Shown one piece after another: positions 1 to 9,103 of a DNA stretch of 64,000 nt. Under the pieces are notes generated by a model. That model was not told where the DNA came from. It was given only the letters and a program-made list of their open reading frames with translations, and made no database searches. The DNA is from Mycobacterium arosiense ATCC BAA-1401 = DSM 45069 (GTDB lineage Bacteria; Actinomycetota; Actinomycetes; Mycobacteriales; Mycobacteriaceae). The translations under genes and the position numbers were made by a program. How positions within the stretch are numbered: the first letter of the stretch is position 1; each line of letters opens with the position of its first letter. The DNA is taken from the NCBI RefSeq assembly GCF_002086125.1, contig NZ_MVHG01000007.1, forward strand, positions 1-64,000, read 5' to 3'.

Positions 1-2
1 TC

Positions 3-77
3 GCCGTCGTCTACCGCGGCGCAGCAGTCCTACGCGCCATCACCCTCTGGCTACCCCATTTGTCAGACACGCCCTAG
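3..77 (+). CDS. 3' end of a membrane protein, possibly LPG-synthase TM-like (UPF0104)
   Basis: An open frame enters from the left edge and stops with TAG at 75-77, leaving 24 codons. The visible end, with VLRAITLWLP followed by a short polar tail, resembles the last transmembrane helix of flippase-like/lysylphosphatidylglycerol-synthase TM-domain (YbhN/UPF0104) proteins, which often end with a YR-(I/L)-T-x-W-L-P helix. The fragment is too short to prove this; other frames are also open over this distance. The family assignment is inference from one motif. Confidence 0.35.
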   Translation, partial: AVVYRGAAVLRAITLWLPHLSDTP

Positions 78-256
78 TCCTCGGCGGTCATGACGGCGGC
101 TGCCGAGGGCGCCCGCCCTGCCGTGCGCCCGCCCTGCCGTGTCACGGATCCGTTCTCCGGTTTACTTCTGGTGTTTTCGGGCATGTCAGACCGGCCAAGG
201 TTGGGTGGCGCCGTCAACTCGACCGTTGACGACCGAAAAGCCTTGAACTGCAAGAA
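78..256. other. Intergenic stretch with no supported gene
   Basis: Between the putative gene end at 77 and the stop of the PAS-ANTAR gene at 257 no frame has a convincing start, ribosome binding site or family resemblance. The stretch holds a perfect 16-bp tandem duplication (109-140) and otherwise nothing recognised. Confidence 0.5.
109..140. repeat. Perfect 16-bp tandem duplication
   Basis: The unit GCGCCCGCCCTGCCGT occurs twice head to tail at 109-124 and 125-140 without mismatch. It lies in non-coding DNA and may be a length-variable site. Confidence 0.8.
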
Positions 257-952
257 CTATTCGCGATTGCTGCCGACGCTCCTGTTACTGCCGACGCGTT
301 CGTGCGCGGTCAACAGCAGGTGGTCGAATTCCGACTGGGTGTTCAAAGATTGGCCCGCGCCGCGGAAGTCGTGGGCGATCTGCTCCGCGAGCGGTCGCAG
401 CTTGATGTTCGCCTCCTGGGACAACCACTTGAGCAGCTCGAAGGCCGCGCTGTCGCTGATGCCGTAGATCAGCATCAGCATGCCTTTGGCCTGCTCGATG
501 CCCGCCCGATTCTCACTGATCTCAGCGAGTTTCGCGCTCATGGCATCCTCGCGCGCCTGTTCGTAGTTCGCGGAGACCTCGATGTAGAACCCGTGTGTTC
601 CGATCACGTCACCGTCGTCGTCGAAGATCTGGTCGCCGACGACGACGACGTGGTGCACCTTCCCCTGGGTATCGACGATCCGGTGGCGTGTGCTGAACGC
701 CTGGTGGGCGTGGACGATTTGATCGATGGTGGCCGCGACGTGTTTGCGGTCCTCGGGATGCTTGTGGGATAGCACCAGTTCGGTGGTCGGGGTGACGCTG
801 CCGGGTTCGTAGCCGTGCATGCGTTGCACTTGGTCGGACCATTCCCAGCGCTGATCGGTGAAGTAGAACCTAAACCACCCCGTGGGTTGCGCATCGCCGC
901 CGGCCAACGCCTCTTCAACGTTGGCAGTCTGGCCGTCGAGTTCCCATTTCAT
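257..952 (-). CDS. PAS and ANTAR domain RNA-binding regulator
   Basis: The 231-residue protein has a PAS domain of the PAS_3 type at about residues 25-130 (GWFRFYFTDQRWEWS, HPEDR, RHRIVDTQGKVHHV) and an ANTAR domain at about 145-200 (ENRAGIEQAKGMLMLIYGIS, then AFELLKWLSQEANIKLRPLAEQI). ANTAR domains bind paired hexaloop hairpins in mRNA and act as antiterminators; PAS domains sense small ligands or redox state. Many mycobacterial paralogues exist. It starts with ATG at 952 with no obvious Shine-Dalgarno sequence. It lies downstream of hsp18 on the same strand but is separated by a 15-bp hairpin, so it probably has its own promoter. Confidence 0.85.
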   Translation of the reverse strand: MKWELDGQTANVEEALAGGDAQPTGWFRFYFTDQRWEWSDQVQRMHGYEPGSVTPTTELVLSHKHPEDRKHVAATIDQIVHAHQAFSTRHRIVDTQGKVHHVVVVGDQIFDDDGDVIGTHGFYIEVSANYEQAREDAMSAKLAEISENRAGIEQAKGMLMLIYGISDSAAFELLKWLSQEANIKLRPLAEQIAHDFRGAGQSLNTQSEFDHLLLTAHERVGSNRSVGSNRE

Positions 953-1007
953 CGTGTATCCGTCCGCCGCGGGTTAGATGTTGGCACCGGTGACCGGTAG
1001 CTGGCGG

Positions 1008-1054
1008 CGTGCGGCGGCCGCATGCACGTGTGCGTTGAGTGCGGCCGCCGCACG
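1008..1054 (-). terminator. 15-bp perfect inverted repeat downstream of hsp18
   Basis: Arms 1008-1022 and 1040-1054 (CGTGCGGCGGCCGCA and its reverse complement) are perfectly complementary around a 17-nt loop. The hairpin starts 12 nt after the hsp18 stop. There is no U-tract, so it would be a mycobacterial-type GC hairpin terminator; it could also be a regulatory site upstream of the PAS-ANTAR gene. Confidence 0.55.
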
Positions 1055-1066
1055 GCCCCCGGTCGG

Positions 1067-1525
1067 TCAGGCGTTGATGACCTCGTGCTGGGCAGCGCCC
1101 TCGCCAACAGCCCGCTGAGCGTGGTTGCGGCCGACCGTGATCTTGCGTGGCTTGGCCTTTTCGGCCACCGGGATGCCCAGGCGCAGAACGCCTTCGGAAT
1201 AGGACGCCTCGATCCTGTCGGTATCGAGGTTGTCGCCGAGCACCAGCTGGCGGCTGAACACGCCGCGCGGCCGCTCGGTGGCCAGCATCTCGCGGTTTGG
1301 GTCGACGGCCGGTCGTTCGGCGCGCACCGTCACCACATTGCGCTCGATGTCGATGTCCAGCGAGTCGGCGTCGATGCCGGGCAGGTCGAACTCGACCACG
1401 AAGTGCTCGCCTTCACGCCAGGCGTCCATCGGCATCACCGCCGGCCGGGCGGCGGTACCCAGGACCTGGTGGGCGAAGCGGTCGAGCTCACGGAACGGAT
1501 CGGAACGCATCAGCATGGTTGTCAC
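1067..1525 (-). CDS. hsp18: Hsp20 small heat-shock protein (18 kDa antigen family)
   Basis: An alpha-crystallin-type chaperone of 152 residues. The N-terminus ([18 protein letters not shown], then PMDAWREG) and the core ([45 protein letters not shown]) closely follow the M. leprae 18 kDa antigen as I know it. The C-terminal anchoring motif is weak. The GTG at 1525 has AGGAG upstream; an internal ATG at 1516 (MLMRSDPF), preceded by GAGAGG, is the start used in the leprosy protein and may be the true one. It holds unfolded proteins in solution under stress or in macrophages. It is divergent from a MerR-family gene and shares its control region. Confidence 0.93.
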   Translation of the reverse strand: MTTMLMRSDPFRELDRFAHQVLGTAARPAVMPMDAWREGEHFVVEFDLPGIDADSLDIDIERNVVTVRAERPAVDPNREMLATERPRGVFSRQLVLGDNLDTDRIEASYSEGVLRLGIPVAEKAKPRKITVGRNHAQRAVGEGAAQHEVINA

Positions 1526-1561
1526 CTCTCGCTCCTATCTAGGCGGTGGGTCGGCAATTTC

Positions 1562-1579
1562 CTATGTCTAATGACATAG
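1562..1579. promoter_or_regulatory. Perfect 7-bp inverted repeat operator candidate between hsp18 and merR
   Basis: CTATGTC-TAAT-GACATAG is a perfect inverted repeat. It starts 5 nt downstream of the hsp18 -10 hexamer, so it covers the expected transcription start. A repressor bound here would block hsp18; the MerR-type protein encoded divergently is the natural candidate (inference). It is unrelated to the HspR HAIR motif. Confidence 0.6.
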
Positions 1580-1583
1580 ATTT

Positions 1584-1612
1584 TATATAGCACTATCGAC
1601 AGGTTGATGCAA
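1584..1612 (-). promoter_or_regulatory. hsp18 promoter, SigA-like
   Basis: On the minus strand TTGCAT (1612-1607) is followed after exactly 17 bp by TATATA (1589-1584), and an A/T run continues. This is close to the vegetative -35/-10 consensus and unusually AT-rich for this genome. The predicted start is near 1577, inside the inverted repeat at 1562-1579. Confidence 0.6.
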
Positions 1613-1658
1613 GTGTGCTAAACAGATTTTCTATAGTGGTTAACGAAGGGGAGGTGCG

Positions 1659-2024
1659 ATGGTCGACTACGGCGGAAACGCGGATGCTCCGGCGTCCGAC
1701 CATGGGGTGTATGGCATCTCGGTGGCCGCCGAATTGTCCGGGGCTGCGGTGCAGACGCTGCGGCTTTACGAACGCTACGGCCTGATCACGCCGTCGCGCA
1801 GCAAAGGCGGCACCCGCCGATACAGCGCCGACGATCTGGCCAGGATCAAGCGCATCAGCGCGCTGGTCGAGTCCGGGGTCAACCTGGCCGGTGTCGGGCG
1901 GATCCTCGATCTCGAAGACCACAACGCCACGTTGTCGGCGGCCAACACCGATCTGCGGTCCACCAACCGCACCTTGCGAGAAGCCGGGAAAGCGGCGAAG
2001 CCCGCCGAGCCGGGCACCGTCTGA
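1659..2024 (+). CDS. MerR-family transcriptional regulator
   Basis: A 121-residue protein with one MerR winged helix at about residues 20-90 (GISVAAELSGAAVQTLRLYERYGLI, GGTRRYSADDLARIKRI, GVNLAGVGRILDLE), then a short coiled tail with no cysteine metal site. The layout is that of HspR-like regulators of heat-shock genes. The ATG at 1659 follows GGGGAGG at good spacing. It is divergent from hsp18 with 133 bp between them, so it most likely controls hsp18 and itself through the inverted repeat there (inference). A possible -10 TATAGT sits at 1632-1637. Confidence 0.85.
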   Translation: MVDYGGNADAPASDHGVYGISVAAELSGAAVQTLRLYERYGLITPSRSKGGTRRYSADDLARIKRISALVESGVNLAGVGRILDLEDHNATLSAANTDLRSTNRTLREAGKAAKPAEPGTV

Positions 2025-2088
2025 GTCCATCGCGGATTGCACCGACGCAGGTCGGGTACCCATGTCGCTATGCGTTCAAGGAGAAGCA

Positions 2089-2625
2089 ATGGGTGAGCTG
2101 ACGGAAACCGGTGCTCAGGTGGTCGATGGCGCACGAGAGGAAGCGGACGCCTACCGGGGCGACAACGATCGCCCGCTGGGCGGCTACCTGGCGGTCATGG
2201 CTGTCTACGGCGTGGTCGTGGTCGCCGCGGTGCTGGCCGCGCTGGCCACCGGCCGCACGTTGCCCACGCGGTGGCGAGTCCAGGACTTGTTGATCCTCAC
2301 CCTGGGCAGCCACAAGCTGTCGCGGACCCTGACCAAGGACGCGGTGACGAGCCCGCTGCGCGCGCCCTTTACGCGCTACCAGGGCACCGGCGGCCCGGCC
2401 GAAGTCCAGGAAGAGGTCCGCGAGCAAAGCCCGCTCCGGCACAGCCTGGGGGAGTTGTTGACCTGTCCGTTCTGCCTGGACATGTGGGTGGCCACCGGAT
2501 TTGCCATCGGCCTGGTGTTCGCGCCCCGGTTCACCCGGCTGATCGCCGGCGTGTTCAGCGCCCTGGCGGGCGCGGACTTTCTTCAGCTCGCGTACGCGAT
2601 GGCCCAGCAGTCGGCGGAGGGCTGA
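2089..2625 (+). CDS. DUF1360 membrane protein
   Basis: A 178-residue protein with a hydrophobic helix at about 32-52 (LAVMAVYGVVVVAAVLAAL), a DUF1360 core (DLLILTLGSHKLSRTLTKDAVTSPLRAPF, shown in part), a CPFCLDMW motif and a further C-terminal hydrophobic segment. DUF1360 proteins resemble the B. subtilis spore-coat-associated YngL/CotE-type family; their function is unknown. The ATG at 2089 is preceded by AAGGAG at 5 nt, favouring it over an upstream in-frame ATG at 2062. It follows merR by 64 nt and may be cotranscribed with it. Confidence 0.8.
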   Translation: MGELTETGAQVVDGAREEADAYRGDNDRPLGGYLAVMAVYGVVVVAAVLAALATGRTLPTRWRVQDLLILTLGSHKLSRTLTKDAVTSPLRAPFTRYQGTGGPAEVQEEVREQSPLRHSLGELLTCPFCLDMWVATGFAIGLVFAPRFTRLIAGVFSALAGADFLQLAYAMAQQSAEG

Positions 2626-2636
2626 GGCGCGGCGCG

Positions 2637-3947
2637 TCAGCTTGTTTTTGGCATGGGAATGCCTTCGCTGGCCGTGAATTGCGCGTCGTCCTCGGAGGTC
2701 AATCCGATCGAAACGACCGAACGGGTGAACAGCGCGTCGGTCAGGTAGGCCAGCGACACCGCCCACCGGTTGACGCCGCGCGGAATCGCATACAGGTGGT
2801 AGGACCTGGTGACCGCCTTGGCGGGCAGCCCGGACAGGTGGATGTTGAGCGGATTGGCCACCGCATAGCGCGGCCCGAGGTCGACCACCAGGCCGAGGTT
2901 GCGGTGCTTGTATTCCTTGCTGCTGCCATAGCCGAGGCTGGCCGCGACGTTGCGGGCCAGCGCCTTGCCCTGCCGAGTCGCGTGCTGGGCGGTCGGCGGG
3001 GTGATCTTTCCTGGCTGGGTCAGATCGGGCACGGCGGCCGCGTCGCCGGCCGCGAACACCTCGGGGTGATCCGGCACCTGCAGGTCGGCCTGCACCTTGA
3101 GCCGGCCCTTTTCGGTCGGCAGCCCCAGGTCTTGGATCAGCGGCGCCCCGGTCACCCCCGTCACCCACGCGATCGTGCGCGTATCGATGCGCGAACCATC
3201 GCTGAGCACAACGTGATCGGCGTGCACTTCCTTGAGGGTGATGCCCAGCCGGACGTCGATTCCGCGCTTGCGTAACACCTTGAGCGCGGCGTCACCCAGC
3301 CTCTTTCCCACCTCCGGCATCACCTGGTCGGCCAGGTCCAGCAGCAAAAACCGCACCTCGGCGCGGTTGAAGCCCATCTGTTTAGCAGCCGCGTCGGCCA
3401 GCGCCCGCAGCTGCGCCACCAGTTCGGTGCCCGAATAGGACGCGCCGACCACCACGACGGTGCGCCGGGCGGCGGCCGCGCGCGGATCGTCCTCGATGTT
3501 GGCCAGCTCCAATTGTTCGATGAAGTGGTCGCGCAGGTAGAGGGCTTCGGCGGTGGTCTTCAGTCCGCGCGCGTGCCTGGCGAGCCCCGGTACATCGAAC
3601 AATCGCGTCACCGAACCCGGCGTCAGCACCAGCCGGTCCCAGGACAGCGAATGGCTGCGCTCTTCGGGATCGCAATAGGTCAGCGTGCGTTGGGTGAAAT
3701 CCACGGCATCAACACGGCCACGCACCGCACGTACGTCCTTGAGCGAATTGGCCAGGGGGACAGCGACAAAGCGGGCATCGACGACCCCGCCGGCGACGTC
3801 GGGCAACAACGGCGTGTACAGCATGTAGTCGACCGGGGAGATCATCGTGATGTTTACGGGCGCGCGCCGCCGGCGCATGATTCGGGCCAGCCGCCGGGCG
3901 CAGGTGAATCCGGTAAAGCCGCTTCCCACGATCACTATGGAGGTCAC
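2637..3947 (-). CDS. Type II NADH dehydrogenase-like FAD oxidoreductase
   Basis: About 436 residues from the GTG at 3947; an ATG at 4007 would add 20 residues unlike the family. Two Rossmann motifs are visible: SIVIVGSGFTGFTCARRLAR at the N-terminus for FAD and VVVVGASYSGTELVAQL near residue 165 for NADH. VFAAGDAAAVPD is the family GD motif that contacts FAD, and PPTAQHATRQGK precedes the C-terminal membrane-anchoring part. NDH-2 enzymes pass electrons from NADH to menaquinone without pumping protons. The sequence differs enough from typical Ndh/NdhA that another quinone or disulfide acceptor is possible. It is convergent with DUF1360. Confidence 0.8.
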   Translation of the reverse strand: MTSIVIVGSGFTGFTCARRLARIMRRRRAPVNITMISPVDYMLYTPLLPDVAGGVVDARFVAVPLANSLKDVRAVRGRVDAVDFTQRTLTYCDPEERSHSLSWDRLVLTPGSVTRLFDVPGLARHARGLKTTAEALYLRDHFIEQLELANIEDDPRAAAARRTVVVVGASYSGTELVAQLRALADAAAKQMGFNRAEVRFLLLDLADQVMPEVGKRLGDAALKVLRKRGIDVRLGITLKEVHADHVVLSDGSRIDTRTIAWVTGVTGAPLIQDLGLPTEKGRLKVQADLQVPDHPEVFAAGDAAAVPDLTQPGKITPPTAQHATRQGKALARNVAASLGYGSSKEYKHRNLGLVVDLGPRYAVANPLNIHLSGLPAKAVTRSYHLYAIPRGVNRWAVSLAYLTDALFTRSVVSIGLTSEDDAQFTASEGIPMPKTS

Positions 3948-4005
3948 GGACCCGAGTGTAAGCGGGCTCGATCCTGTCGTACGAGCTCTCATCGGCGGCG
4001 CCGGC

Positions 4006-4320
4006 ATGGCCGCGCCTAACTTCTATGCCGACCGTCCGCGGGCATTCAGCGAGGAGGTCGTGGAAGTCGGCGCCGTATTCGCAACGCACATCGCCCTGGC
4101 GTGGTCGATGATGCGCCGGCCGGACCAATTTCGCGGCGCCTTGGCTTCGCGGGACATCATCGGGCAGGCCAAGGGCGTTGTGATGGAGCGCTTCAGTCTC
4201 GACGCGGTCGAAGCGTTCGAGCTGCTCACCCGGGTGTCACAAAAATCCAACGTTTGGCTTGTCGACATTGCCGCCGCGCTGATAGACAGCGAGCATCCCC
4301 TCAAAGGCGACCGGCACTGA
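4006..4320 (+). CDS. 5'-truncated GAF-ANTAR regulator
   Basis: From the ATG at 4006 the protein has 104 residues. Residues 3-35 (APNFYADRPRAF, VEVGAVFATHIALAW) match the last strand and helix of GAF domains of mycobacterial GAF-ANTAR proteins. An ANTAR domain follows (RDIIGQAKGVVMERFSLDAVEAFELL, shown in part, then VSQKSNVWLVDIAAALI). The rest of the GAF domain, about 120 residues in full-length relatives, is absent: upstream lies the start of the divergent NADH dehydrogenase gene. It is probably a deletion remnant that may still make a bare ANTAR protein. The start is uncertain (ATG at 3937 is also in frame). Confidence 0.6.
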   Translation: MAAPNFYADRPRAFSEEVVEVGAVFATHIALAWSMMRRPDQFRGALASRDIIGQAKGVVMERFSLDAVEAFELLTRVSQKSNVWLVDIAAALIDSEHPLKGDRH

Positions 4321-4460
4321 TCAGAACTTGCGTAGCATCGGCTCTCAAAATTCCTGCACCCCAATAGATTTGGGCTGATTCTCGCCGCGCTGTGCTGCGG
4401 CCGCCCGGCCGGGCCGTCGCCGACGGTGATCGTTTCTCCGCCGGCTCGCCTTCGGGTGCG

Positions 4461-4485
4461 GTTTCGACGAGCGCGAGAAGGGTAT
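4461..4485 (+). promoter_or_regulatory. SigF-type promoter of the zinc dehydrogenase
   Basis: GTTT (4461-4464), 15-bp spacer, GGGTAT (4480-4485): matches the mycobacterial SigF consensus GTTT-N15/17-GGGTAT. The start codon at 4497 is only 11 nt after the -10, so the transcript should have a leader of about 5 nt or none. Confidence 0.65.
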
Positions 4486-4496
4486 GTGCCACCCAT

Positions 4497-5678
4497 ATGA
4501 AGGCTGTTACCTGGCAGGGCAAGCGTGATGTGCGGGTGGATTCGGTGCCCGATCCGAAGATCGAGCAACCGACGGATGCCATCGTGGAAGTCACGTCGAC
4601 CAACATCTGCGGCTCCGACCTGCACCTCTATGAGATTCTCGGCGCGTTCATGAACCCCGGGGACATCCTCGGGCACGAAGCCATGGGCATCGTGCGGGAG
4701 GTCGGCACGGAGACGGGCGACCTGCGGGTGGGCGACCGGGTTGTCATCCCCTTCCAAATCTCCTGCGGCAGTTGCCACATGTGCGGCCAGCAGCTCTACA
4801 CCCAATGCGAGACCACTCAGGTGCGCGAGCAGGGCATGGGGGCGGCGCTGTTCGGCTATTCGGAGCTCTACGGCGAGGTGCCCGGCGGCCAAGCCGAGTT
4901 GCTGCGCGTCCCCCAGGCGCAGTTCACCCACATCAAAGTTCCTGTGGGCCCGCCGGATTCGCGGTTCGTCTACCTGTCCGACGTGCTGCCCACCGCATGG
5001 CAGGCCGTCGCCTACGCCGACATTTCGGACGGTGGCTCGGTGACCGTGCTCGGGCTGGGTCCCATCGGGGACATGGCCGCGCGCATCGCCGACCACCTGG
5101 GCTACCGCGTCATCGCCGTGGACCTGGTGCCCGAACGGCTCGGCCGCGCCGCGAAGCGCGGCATCCACACCATCGACTTGGCGCGGCTCGATTCCTCCCT
5201 CGGGGATGCGATCCGCGACCTGACCGATGGACGGGGAACCGACTCGGTCATCGACGCGGTGGGCATGGAGGCGCACGGCTCGCCGGCCGCCAAGCTGGCG
5301 CAGCAGGTGGCCGGGGTGTTGCCGGATGCTCTGGGCAAGCGGCTGATGCAGACCGCCGGCGTGGATAGGCTGTCCGCCCTGTACTCCGCCATCGACGTCG
5401 TGCGGCGTGGCGGAACGATCTCACTCAGCGGCGTGTACGGCGGCACAGCCGACCCGCTGCCGATGCTCACCCTTTTCGACAAGCAGGTGACCCTGCGGAT
5501 GGGGCAGGCCAACGTCAAGAGGTGGGTCGACGACATCATGCCGCTGCTGACCGATGACGACCCACTCGGCGTCGACAACTTCGCCACCCATGTGCTGCCG
5601 CTGGACCAGGCCCCGCACGCCTACGAGATCTTCCAGAAAAAGCAGGATGGGGCGGTCAAGGTCATACTTAGGCCATGA
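4497..5678 (+). CDS. Zinc-dependent alcohol / glutathione-independent formaldehyde dehydrogenase-like protein
   Basis: A medium-chain dehydrogenase of 393 residues. Catalytic zinc ligands Cys38 (NICGSD) and His60-Glu61 (GHEAMG) are present, with four structural zinc cysteines at 90, 93, 96 and 104. The NAD fold has VLGLGPIGDMAARIA, and the long insertion after DAVGMEAHG is typical of glutathione-independent formaldehyde dehydrogenases. It likely oxidises an aldehyde or alcohol with NAD; the substrate cannot be read from sequence. The ATG at 4497 lies just downstream of a SigF-type promoter and has no Shine-Dalgarno sequence, consistent with near-leaderless translation. glgX follows 93 nt later with its own SigF-type promoter. 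Confidence 0.88.
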   Translation: MKAVTWQGKRDVRVDSVPDPKIEQPTDAIVEVTSTNICGSDLHLYEILGAFMNPGDILGHEAMGIVREVGTETGDLRVGDRVVIPFQISCGSCHMCGQQLYTQCETTQVREQGMGAALFGYSELYGEVPGGQAELLRVPQAQFTHIKVPVGPPDSRFVYLSDVLPTAWQAVAYADISDGGSVTVLGLGPIGDMAARIADHLGYRVIAVDLVPERLGRAAKRGIHTIDLARLDSSLGDAIRDLTDGRGTDSVIDAVGMEAHGSPAAKLAQQVAGVLPDALGKRLMQTAGVDRLSALYSAIDVVRRGGTISLSGVYGGTADPLPMLTLFDKQVTLRMGQANVKRWVDDIMPLLTDDDPLGVDNFATHVLPLDQAPHAYEIFQKKQDGAVKVILRP

Positions 5679-5721
5679 TCACCTATCCCACAAGGCTTTC
5701 CGCTTGGCGCCGGCGACGGCG

Positions 5722-5752
5722 CGTCGTGGCCCACCGTTTGACGGCCACGACG
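5722..5752. promoter_or_regulatory. 10-bp inverted repeat enclosing the glgX -35
   Basis: CGTCGTGGCC (5722-5731) and GGCCACGACG (5743-5752) are perfect complements around 11 bp that contain the SigF -35 GTTT (5736-5739). It may be an operator, or the terminator of the dehydrogenase gene that ends 43 nt upstream. Confidence 0.5.
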
Positions 5753-5761
5753 GCAGGGTAT
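5736..5761 (+). promoter_or_regulatory. SigF-type promoter of glgX, leaderless
   Basis: GTTT (5736-5739), exactly 16 bp, GGGTAT (5756-5761): a perfect SigF consensus. The expected start falls at about 5768-5772 and the ATG is at 5772, so the glgX mRNA should be leaderless. Confidence 0.7.
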
Positions 5762-5771
5762 TGACACCGCC

Positions 5772-7922
<2,151 letters not shown>

Positions 7923-8314
7923 CCGTTCGCGACACCCGGGCTGCTCGCGGCGCTGCGCGTCGTCGACGATCAGGTCGAGGCCGGGACTTGGTGCTGGCAG
8001 CCCTGGCGGCTCGGATCCCCGAAAGCGCCCGCAGCACCGACGAGCTCGCCCGGATCGCGGAGAAGAATCCCAGCCGGGTCGCCGAGCCGATCCACATGTC
8101 CGGCAACATGATTCGCGCCACCTTTGAGCATCGCTGCCACGCTCGCCCGTTCCGCCGAGACCGTCGCGGCGCGAGCGGACGAAACATGTACCGGGCCAGA
8201 TCGGGCGACCGGAACACCGTCGTTTCGAACTAAGTGGCCCGGTGCGCACCACGCGGTGCCCGCCATCCGGTAGGTTTCTCGCGACAGCGTCTTGCGTTAC
8301 AAGAGAGGGCGAAT
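7923..8314. other. 392-bp stretch without a supported gene
   Basis: No frame shows a start with ribosome binding site plus a recognisable domain. One plus-strand frame reads helix-like ([20 protein letters not shown], then [19 protein letters not shown]) over about 8000-8120 but is open mainly because of the glgX shadow. It could be a decayed gene; nothing supports a name. AAGAGAGGG near 8300 is the ribosome binding site of the next gene. Confidence 0.4.
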
Positions 8315-9094
8315 ATGTCAAGGACAGTGGTGGTCGGCGCCTCTAGCGGGTTGGGGCGTTGCATAGGTGTCGGTCTCGCGCAGCGCGGTGATCACGTCGC
8401 GCTGCTTGCCCGCCGTCGGGAGCGCATCGAGGCTGCGGCCAAGGAAGCCGGGCCGAACGCCGTCGCCATCGAATGCGATGTCACCGACCAGGCGTCGTGC
8501 CGCTCGGCCATCGACCGCGCCGCCGCCGCACTCGGCGGCATCGACAATGTGGTTTACACGCCGGCCGTCGGGCCGCTGGTCCGCATGGTCGACACCGATG
8601 CCGACACGTGGCGGCGCATCTTCGACACCAACGTCATCGGCGCATCGCTGGTGACGGCCGCGGCGGTGCCGCATTTGACCGCGTCGGCTGGCAAGGCGGT
8701 CTACCTGTCCTCCGACGCGGGGACCTTCGGGCCGCCGTGGCCGGGCCTGGGCGCGTACGGCGTGAGCAAGGCGGCGCTGGAACGGCTGGTGGAGGCGTGG
8801 CGGGCCGAGCATTCCGACATCGGCTTCACCAACCTGATCGTCGGCGAGTGCGCGGGCGGCGAAGGCGACGGGCAGACCGGCATGAACGAAGGCTGGGACA
8901 TGGATCTCGCGATGAAGGCGGTTCCGCTGTGGTCCTCGCGCGGCTGCATGCCCGGCAAGTTGATGCCCGTCGAGGACCTGATCGACGTGGTGCACACGAT
9001 CCTGCGGACCAACGCCTCGACGTCGATGCCGCTGGTGGTGGCCCGCGGCGCGCCGGCCAGCCCCGCGGCGTTCGCCGAGGCCAATCAGTCCTAA
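8315..9094 (+). CDS. SDR-family oxidoreductase
   Basis: A classical short-chain dehydrogenase of 259 residues. The cofactor motif is TVVVGASSGLGRCIGVGLA, with ARRRER after strand 2 pointing to NADP. The catalytic Ser is in VYLSSDAGTFG and the Tyr/Lys pair in YGVSKAALERL. NVVYTPAVG replaces the usual NNAG. The substrate is unknown. The ATG at 8315 follows GAGAGGG; upstream codons in frame look non-coding. It stands alone, convergent with the aldo/keto reductase. Confidence 0.88.
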   Translation: MSRTVVVGASSGLGRCIGVGLAQRGDHVALLARRRERIEAAAKEAGPNAVAIECDVTDQASCRSAIDRAAAALGGIDNVVYTPAVGPLVRMVDTDADTWRRIFDTNVIGASLVTAAAVPHLTASAGKAVYLSSDAGTFGPPWPGLGAYGVSKAALERLVEAWRAEHSDIGFTNLIVGECAGGEGDGQTGMNEGWDMDLAMKAVPLWSSRGCMPGKLMPVEDLIDVVHTILRTNASTSMPLVVARGAPASPAAFAEANQS

Positions 9095-9103
9095 CCCGGC
9101 CGC

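Noticed and set aside
7923-8314. Remnant of treY/treZ behind glgX
   Set aside because: No frame shows GH13 or trehalose-synthase motifs; the short helix-like frame cannot be assigned.
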